DNA from: Apostichopus californicus
Lineage: Eukaryota > Echinodermata > Holothuroidea > Aspidochirotida > Stichopodidae
Direction of reading: 5' to 3'
Assembly (NCBI GenBank): GCA_020650975.1
Contig: JAIPMN010013153.1
Location: 1 to 22,046, forward strand
DNA: 22,046 nucleotides
This document shows, one piece after another, positions 19,901 to 22,046 of the stretch (positions within the stretch are counted from its first letter, which is position 1; every line of letters begins with the position of its first letter). The notes under the pieces were generated by a model. That model did not search any database. It was not told the DNA's origin and saw only the letters and a list, made by a program, of their open reading frames with translations. The position numbers and the translations under genes were made by a program.

Positions 19901-21634
19901 TATCAAAATATCATGAAGGCTTTGGTCATAAATATTGTGATAGTATAATTCAACAGAATCTGCTGAATACAGTTTATGTTTTCTATATCTATTTCAGAGT
20001 CTACATGCCCTTATAAGAAAAGTTTAATGGTCTGTAACACTCCTTTAAGGAAAAGTTGAAATGCTTTTCAACCTTGTTAAATTTCTTTCACAGAAATTTT
20101 CAAAAAATAATTGTGCAAAATTATTGAGAGTAAATGAATCCCATCATTTTTGAAATTAAATTTTTTGAAATTAAAGTTTTTGAAATTTAATTTTTTGAAA
20201 TTGAATTTTTTGAAATTAAATGAATCCCATCATTAATTATGAATTAGTGTCATTGTCCTTAAATATTGTACAATCCCTTTCAAATATGGAAAAGGTGTGA
20301 AGCTGTTTGAATATTGTCAACAAGAACCCTGAATTTTACGATAAGTGACATATTTTCCATTTTCTTCTTCTTATTATTTGTCTTTTTGCATTATTTTTCC
20401 CTCCTTCTCCTCGATAGATTAACATCAGTAATCCGTTTGTATTCAAACACATTTCCAATCTGAAAGACATTGATCATTTTGATGACGTGGGGCCCTCCGT
20501 CATCATGGCTAGTCCTGGCATGTTGCAGAGTGGTCTGTCCCGGGAACTCATGGAAAACTGGTGCACGGACAGAAGGAACGGGGTCATCATATCTGGGTAC
20601 TCGGTGGAAGGTACACTAGCAAAGGTTAGTTATTGGTTGGTAAGGTTGGAGGGAGGGGGGGTGCGGGGGTGGAGGGATGATAAAGGTTATCACTAGCAAA
20701 GGTTAGTTATTGGTGGTAAGGTAAGGTTTGCAGGGGAGGAGGGGGGGGAGGGTGATGAAGGTTATCATATCTGGGTACTCGGTGGAGGGTACACTAGCAA
20801 AGGTTAGTTATTGGTTGGTAAGGTAAGGTTTGCAGGGGAGGAGGGGGGGGGAGGGTGATGAAGGTTATCATATCTGGGTACTCGGTGGAGGGTACACTAG
20901 CAAAGGTTAGTTATTGGTTGGTAAGGTAAGGTTTGCAGGGGAGGGGGGGGGGGTTGAGGGGGATGATGAAAGTTATCATTTTTGGTTACTCTGTGGAGGG
21001 GACACTAGCAAAGGTTAGTTATTGGTCGTTTTATCTCTGGCTTGTTAGTGATTCGTTGTTCATACAGAAATCAGAAGTCGGCATTTGTGGGGATAGATTG
21101 GCAGGGGTGGGAGGGGGAGGGGGTGATGAAGGTTGCAATGTTGGTGCACTGATTGGAGACATGGGGTCATCATTTAGTGTACCTTAGTAAGAGTTAATTC
21201 TTGGATTATTCTTTGGTGTAAGTTGGTGAACCAACATTGAATTTGTTCACTGTGCCTGAAGGCCCATCACTAGACTTAAGGGTCATAATTTGGGAGCCCA
21301 TGAATAGTATATGATGCAGGGAATAACCTTGTTACCACTTTGGAGAGAGTGGGATGGGTTAGAGGTGGGGGAGAGGGAAGTGGGGGCGTTGCATGGGTAG
21401 ACAAGGAAGGGTGAGGAGGTTGTTAATTATTGTCCATTATTCTACCAGCATGTGAGCCAATCATCACTTTATCCTCTTCCCTCCCAGCATATCATGTCTT
21501 CACCAGAAGAGATTGTCACAATGACAGGTCAGAAACTCCCGCTGAAGATGTCCGTAGATTACATCAGTTTCTCTGCTCACTCGGACTACGAACAGACCAG
21601 CGAGTTTATCCGCACCCTGAAACCTCCTCACGTG
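13922..21634 (+). CDS. CPSF3: Cleavage and polyadenylation specificity factor subunit 3 (CPSF73), ten 5' coding exons, 3' end outside window
   Basis: CPSF73 is the zinc-dependent endonuclease of the nuclear 3'-end processing complex; it cuts pre-mRNA at the poly(A) site and histone pre-mRNA downstream of its stem-loop. Ten exons join in frame to 421 codons: 13922-13992, 15233-15296, 15956-16053, 16525-16653, 17443-17620, 18427-18516, 18934-19084, 19619-19746, 20418-20624, 21488-21634. The product matches the animal family across its whole length, with about seven extra N-terminal residues compared with human. Visible catalytic residues are the metallo-beta-lactamase motif HFHLDH (residues 78-83), H165 in AGHVLGA, D186 in YTGDF, the beta-CASP motif A glutamate E211 in ESTYGTH and motif B H403 in FSAHSDY. 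Motif C and the C-terminal domain lie beyond the window. The start has A at -3 and G at +4, with an in-frame TGA at 13892. All splice sites are GT/AG. Confidence 0.97.
14435..14660. mobile_element. Foldback element enclosing telomere-like repeats, CPSF3 intron 1
   Basis: Perfect 17-bp inverted arms TTTAGAATCCGTACCAT (14461-14477) and ATGGTACGGATTCTAAA (14614-14630) surround a block of CCCTAA-type repeats. Weaker arms continue outward (GAAAATTCGG at 14445-14454 against CCGAAAATTC at 14641-14650). The size, about 225 bp, and the lack of coding sequence fit a MITE or foldback element. No target duplication was recognised. Confidence 0.65.
14479..14598. repeat. Degenerate telomere-like CCCTAA minisatellite
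   Basis: Units of TAACCCTATTCCCTACTTCC alternate with shorter TAACCCTAATTCC and TAACCCC pieces. The TAACCC core equals the animal telomere repeat in one register, but units are 7, 13 or 20 bp long, so this is not a simple interstitial telomere block. Confidence 0.85.
15233..15296 (+). CDS. CPSF3: CPSF3 exon 2 (residues 24-45)
   Basis: The acceptor is CACCTTTAG|GGG and the donor ATG|GTGAGT, phase 0. It encodes [19 protein letters not shown], the first beta-strands of the metallo-beta-lactamase fold. It completes the leucine codon split at the end of exon 1 (CT|G). Confidence 0.95.
15297..15955 (+). other. CPSF3: CPSF3 intron 2
   Basis: 659 bp. It contains a G-rich tract (about 15384-15409) and, just before the acceptor, a short array of TTGTTATCTG/TTGTTATC(C)A repeats (about 15911-15953) in place of a normal polypyrimidine tract. 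Confidence 0.8.
15956..16053 (+). CDS. CPSF3: CPSF3 exon 3 (residues 46-77 plus two bases)
   Basis: The acceptor is TTATCAG|CTT and the donor CA|GTAAGT, phase 2. It encodes [20 protein letters not shown] and continues through EEIDLLLIS. It supplies the first two bases of the first histidine codon of the HxHxDH zinc motif, so the intron splits that codon exactly at residue 78. Confidence 0.96.
16054..16524 (+). other. CPSF3: CPSF3 intron 3
   Basis: 471 bp with a good pyrimidine-rich acceptor (TCTTCTTTCTTTAG). Only a small direct repeat GATGACCA (about 16369-16385) stands out. Confidence 0.8.
16525..16653 (+). CDS. CPSF3: CPSF3 exon 4 (HxHxDH zinc motif, residues 78-120 plus two bases)
   Basis: The acceptor is TTCTTTAG|TTT and the donor AG|GTTAGT, phase 2. 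It carries the metal-binding [14 protein letters not shown] segment and [13 protein letters not shown], both hallmark CPSF73 sequences. The zinc ligands H78, H80, D82 and H83 are all present. The sequence AGGTTAGGTTAG around the donor makes the exact boundary look ambiguous by eye, but only 16653 keeps frame with exon 5 (AG|T = Ser121). Confidence 0.96.
16654..17442 (+). other. CPSF3: CPSF3 intron 4
   Basis: 789 bp, almost half of it the retroelement insertion at 16699-17055, which begins only 45 bp after the donor. A C-rich run (about 17356-17371) precedes the acceptor. Confidence 0.8.
16699..17055 (+). mobile_element. Hammerhead-like, Penelope-style insertion with internal inverted copy, CPSF3 intron 4 (copies C and D)
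   Basis: A 357-bp insertion is flanked by a perfect 12-bp direct repeat CAATTAATTGGT (16687-16698 and 17056-17067). Its left end (16702-16751) is an inverted partial copy of the family's hairpin end. Next comes a pyrimidine-rich stretch (16752-16930), and then copy D in + orientation (16931-17055) with CATTTAGCCTTTGAAGAAG, the GATCCT-GCT-AGGATC hairpin, GAAACGTCAGGCC and the 3' end CTAACAGTTTAAGTTTATTT. A single target duplication around both copies shows that the inverted arrangement arrived in one event. Partial inverted copies like this are a known habit of Penelope-like elements. No reverse transcriptase or GIY-YIG sequence is present, so it would be non-autonomous or severely truncated. 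Confidence 0.75.
17443..17620 (+). CDS. CPSF3: CPSF3 exon 5 (residues 121-180)
   Basis: The acceptor is TATTTCCAG|TAA and the donor AAG|GTAGGT, phase 0. It encodes [14 protein letters not shown] through [15 protein letters not shown] and LEIAGVK. H165 in AGHVLGA is the expected third metal-ligand motif of the lactamase fold. Confidence 0.96.
17621..18426 (+). other. CPSF3: CPSF3 intron 5
   Basis: 806 bp. It has T-rich runs at about 17878-17930 and a short C/T-rich tract at about 18300-18328. No embedded gene or element was recognised. Confidence 0.8.
18427..18516 (+). CDS. CPSF3: CPSF3 exon 6 (residues 181-210)
   Basis: The acceptor is TCTATAG|ATT and the donor ACG|GTGAGT, phase 0. It encodes [19 protein letters not shown] and then [12 protein letters not shown]186 in YTGDF is the metal-bridging aspartate of the family. 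Confidence 0.96.
18517..18933 (+). other. CPSF3: CPSF3 intron 6
   Basis: 417 bp, AT-rich, with a strong pyrimidine tract before the acceptor. Nothing else was seen. Confidence 0.8.
18934..19084 (+). CDS. CPSF3: CPSF3 exon 7 (beta-CASP motif A, residues 211-260 plus one base)
   Basis: The acceptor is TTCTTCAG|GAA and the donor CTTG|GTGAGT, phase 1. It opens with [19 protein letters not shown], whose first glutamate is the acidic residue of beta-CASP motif A, and ends [20 protein letters not shown]. The split aspartate codon (G|AC) is completed by exon 8. Confidence 0.96.
19085..19618 (+). other. CPSF3: CPSF3 intron 7
   Basis: 534 bp. It contains a C/T-rich microsatellite (19368-19417) followed by a short CA run (about 19420-19427). 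The long frame crossing the exon 8 boundary is a by-product of this low-complexity tract. Confidence 0.8.
19619..19746 (+). CDS. CPSF3: CPSF3 exon 8 (residues 261-303)
   Basis: The acceptor is CTCTTCAG|ACG and the donor CAG|GTACTT, phase 0. It encodes [20 protein letters not shown] followed by [19 protein letters not shown], typical of the beta-CASP domain. The correct frame differs from the long frame that runs 19356-19730 over the same bases. Confidence 0.95.
19747..20417 (+). other. CPSF3: CPSF3 intron 8
   Basis: 671 bp. It includes the 17-bp minisatellite at 20147-20221 and pyrimidine-rich sequence before the acceptor. Confidence 0.8.
20147..20221. repeat. 17-bp minisatellite, five copies, with flanking direct repeat
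   Basis: Tandem units of TTTTTGAAATTAAAT type vary at one or two positions. The array is bracketed by AAATGAATCCCATCATT on both sides (from about 20134 and 20218), so the whole block may derive from one duplication that then expanded. Confidence 0.8.
20418..20624 (+). CDS. CPSF3: CPSF3 exon 9 (residues 304-372)
   Basis: The acceptor is CTCGATAG|ATT and the donor AAG|GTTAGT, phase 0. It encodes [20 protein letters not shown], then [20 protein letters not shown], and ends [13 protein letters not shown]. The last ~40 bases and the donor are repeated several times in the following intron. The choice of 20624 rests on direct in-frame joining to exon 10 (GTLAK|HIMSS), which matches the family without a gap. 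Confidence 0.95.
20583..21013 (+). repeat. Tandem duplication of exon 9 end and splice donor (five donor copies)
   Basis: The true exon end at 20624 is followed by copies of the same boundary, CACTAGCAAAG|GTTAGTTATTGG, with exon-side ends at 20701 (shortened copy), 20802, 20905 and 21013. The donor-to-donor spacing is 77, 101, 103 and 108 bp. Three copies keep the coding stretch for I(S/F)[10 protein letters not shown], with GAG for GAA in each. Between copies lies GGTAAGGTTTGCAGGGGAGG plus a G run. A further decayed copy is suggested at about 21156-21205. None of the copies has a polypyrimidine tract and AG in front, so they are not complete exons. Confidence 0.93.
20625..21487 (+). other. 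CPSF3: CPSF3 intron 9 with exon-boundary tandem array
   Basis: 863 bp. The first ~390 bp form a tandem array that repeats the exon 9 end plus its donor. A G-rich, more degenerate stretch follows (21030-21420). The acceptor TTATCCTCTTCCCTCCCAG is strong. Confidence 0.85.
21488..21634 (+). CDS. CPSF3: CPSF3 exon 10 (beta-CASP motif B, residues 373-421)
   Basis: The acceptor is CCTCCCAG|CAT and the donor GTG|GTGAGC, phase 0. It encodes [20 protein letters not shown] and then [20 protein letters not shown], ending KPPHV. H403 in FSAHSDY is the motif B histidine. The next exon (expected to begin with the ILVHGEQ block containing motif C) is not found before the window ends. Confidence 0.96.
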
Positions 21635-21683
21635 GTGAGCAAAATTACATCTGTTAGACCATAGTTAGACAGGCATTAGCTTT

Positions 21684-21701
21684 TTCCGCGAATTCGCGGA
21701 A
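21684..21701. repeat. 18-bp perfect palindrome
   Basis: TTCCGCGAATTCGCGGAA is identical to its own reverse complement. It is GC-rich in an AT-rich neighbourhood and sits at the edge of the dispersed repeat, 50 bp after the exon 10 splice donor. It may be the terminal structure of that repeat. Confidence 0.85.
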
Positions 21702-21832
21702 TATCCATGATTTCTTTTCTAACTCAGGGACAAAACCTTTTATCCTAACACACTGTAGCATACGCAAACTGGAGCCTATACCGCAATTTTTGCAAAGTTC
21801 CGTGATTTTTTTTTACCCCAGGCTCATCCCTG
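21694..21832 (-). repeat. Dispersed repeat, right copy, inside CPSF3 intron 10
   Basis: This is the inverted partner of 247-386, with small differences such as AAAGG versus a T-rich stretch in the middle and GAGTTAG versus GAGGTAG. It starts at the perfect palindrome at 21684-21701, a feature that is missing from the left copy, which diverges after TTCCGCGA. It lies 60 bp downstream of the exon 10 donor. Confidence 0.85.
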
Positions 21833-22046
21833 GTTAGAGAAGAATGTTGATTATCTGTGAGAATGCTTGACCTAGTTTGGATGTGATTTGATGCTAATTG
21901 GAATAGAAAGATATCACAGGGTTTTGAAAAATGAGTAATATGAGCAGTAGCTTGAACAGATTACAAATAAGCAACAAACTCATGACGATTCTAAGGAAAT
22001 TTGAGAATTCTCCTCTTTCTTTAAAGGGGTTGTTGGGGTGGGGGGG

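Larger units (their letters stand above)
21635..22046 (+). other. CPSF3: CPSF3 intron 10, 5' part
   Basis: It begins GTGAGC and continues to the window edge. It contains the palindrome and right copy of the dispersed repeat (21684-21832) and ends in a G-rich run. No following CPSF3 exon is visible. Confidence 0.85.

Noticed and set aside
20933..21187. Open frame containing [13 protein letters not shown] as a separate gene or alternative exon
   Set aside because: This is a copy of the exon 9 end in the tandem array; it lacks an acceptor site and its remaining residues are G-rich low complexity.

Overview
This looks like nuclear DNA of an animal, probably a marine invertebrate and possibly a non-vertebrate deuterostome; that placement is a guess from style, not a measurement. 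It is AT-rich, with short phase-varied exons bounded by GT/AG introns of 0.4-1.3 kb, many simple repeats and several decayed retrotransposons. Nothing in it resembles a prokaryotic operon. One short ambiguous run (N, 13734-13737) follows a 21-base G run, which suggests an assembly or read problem there.

The only certain gene is on the + strand at 13922-21634. It holds the first ten coding exons (421 codons) of CPSF3 (CPSF73), the metallo-beta-lactamase/beta-CASP endonuclease that cuts pre-mRNA at the poly(A) site. All ten exons join in frame and the visible catalytic residues are intact. The gene runs off the right edge before beta-CASP motif C.

Layout. 1-13000 is mostly gene-poor: a dispersed repeat (247-386) whose inverted partner lies in CPSF3 intron 10 (21694-21832); a LINE 3' end with an ATT tail (2855-3048); two minisatellites (3341-3637); a near-perfect ten-copy 43-bp minisatellite (5098-5524); hammerhead-like, Penelope-style short retroelements (about 7317-7444 and 10343-10457); a minus-strand LINE 3' end (about 11163-11700); and a decayed L1/Tx1-like LINE tail on the + strand (about 12123-12786). 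At 13093-13264 on the minus strand there is a plausible first coding exon (hydrophobic membrane anchor followed by GTAAGT) of a gene divergent from CPSF3, about 660 bp between start codons.

Inside CPSF3, intron 1 carries a foldback element enclosing telomere-like CCCTAA-type repeats. Intron 4 carries a 357-bp insertion with a 12-bp target duplication and an internal inverted copy of the hammerhead-like end. Intron 8 has a 17-bp minisatellite. Intron 9 contains a tandem array in which the last ~40 bases of exon 9 and its splice donor have been copied four more times. That array is the most interesting structure in the window because it places decoy 5' splice sites behind a catalytic-domain exon.
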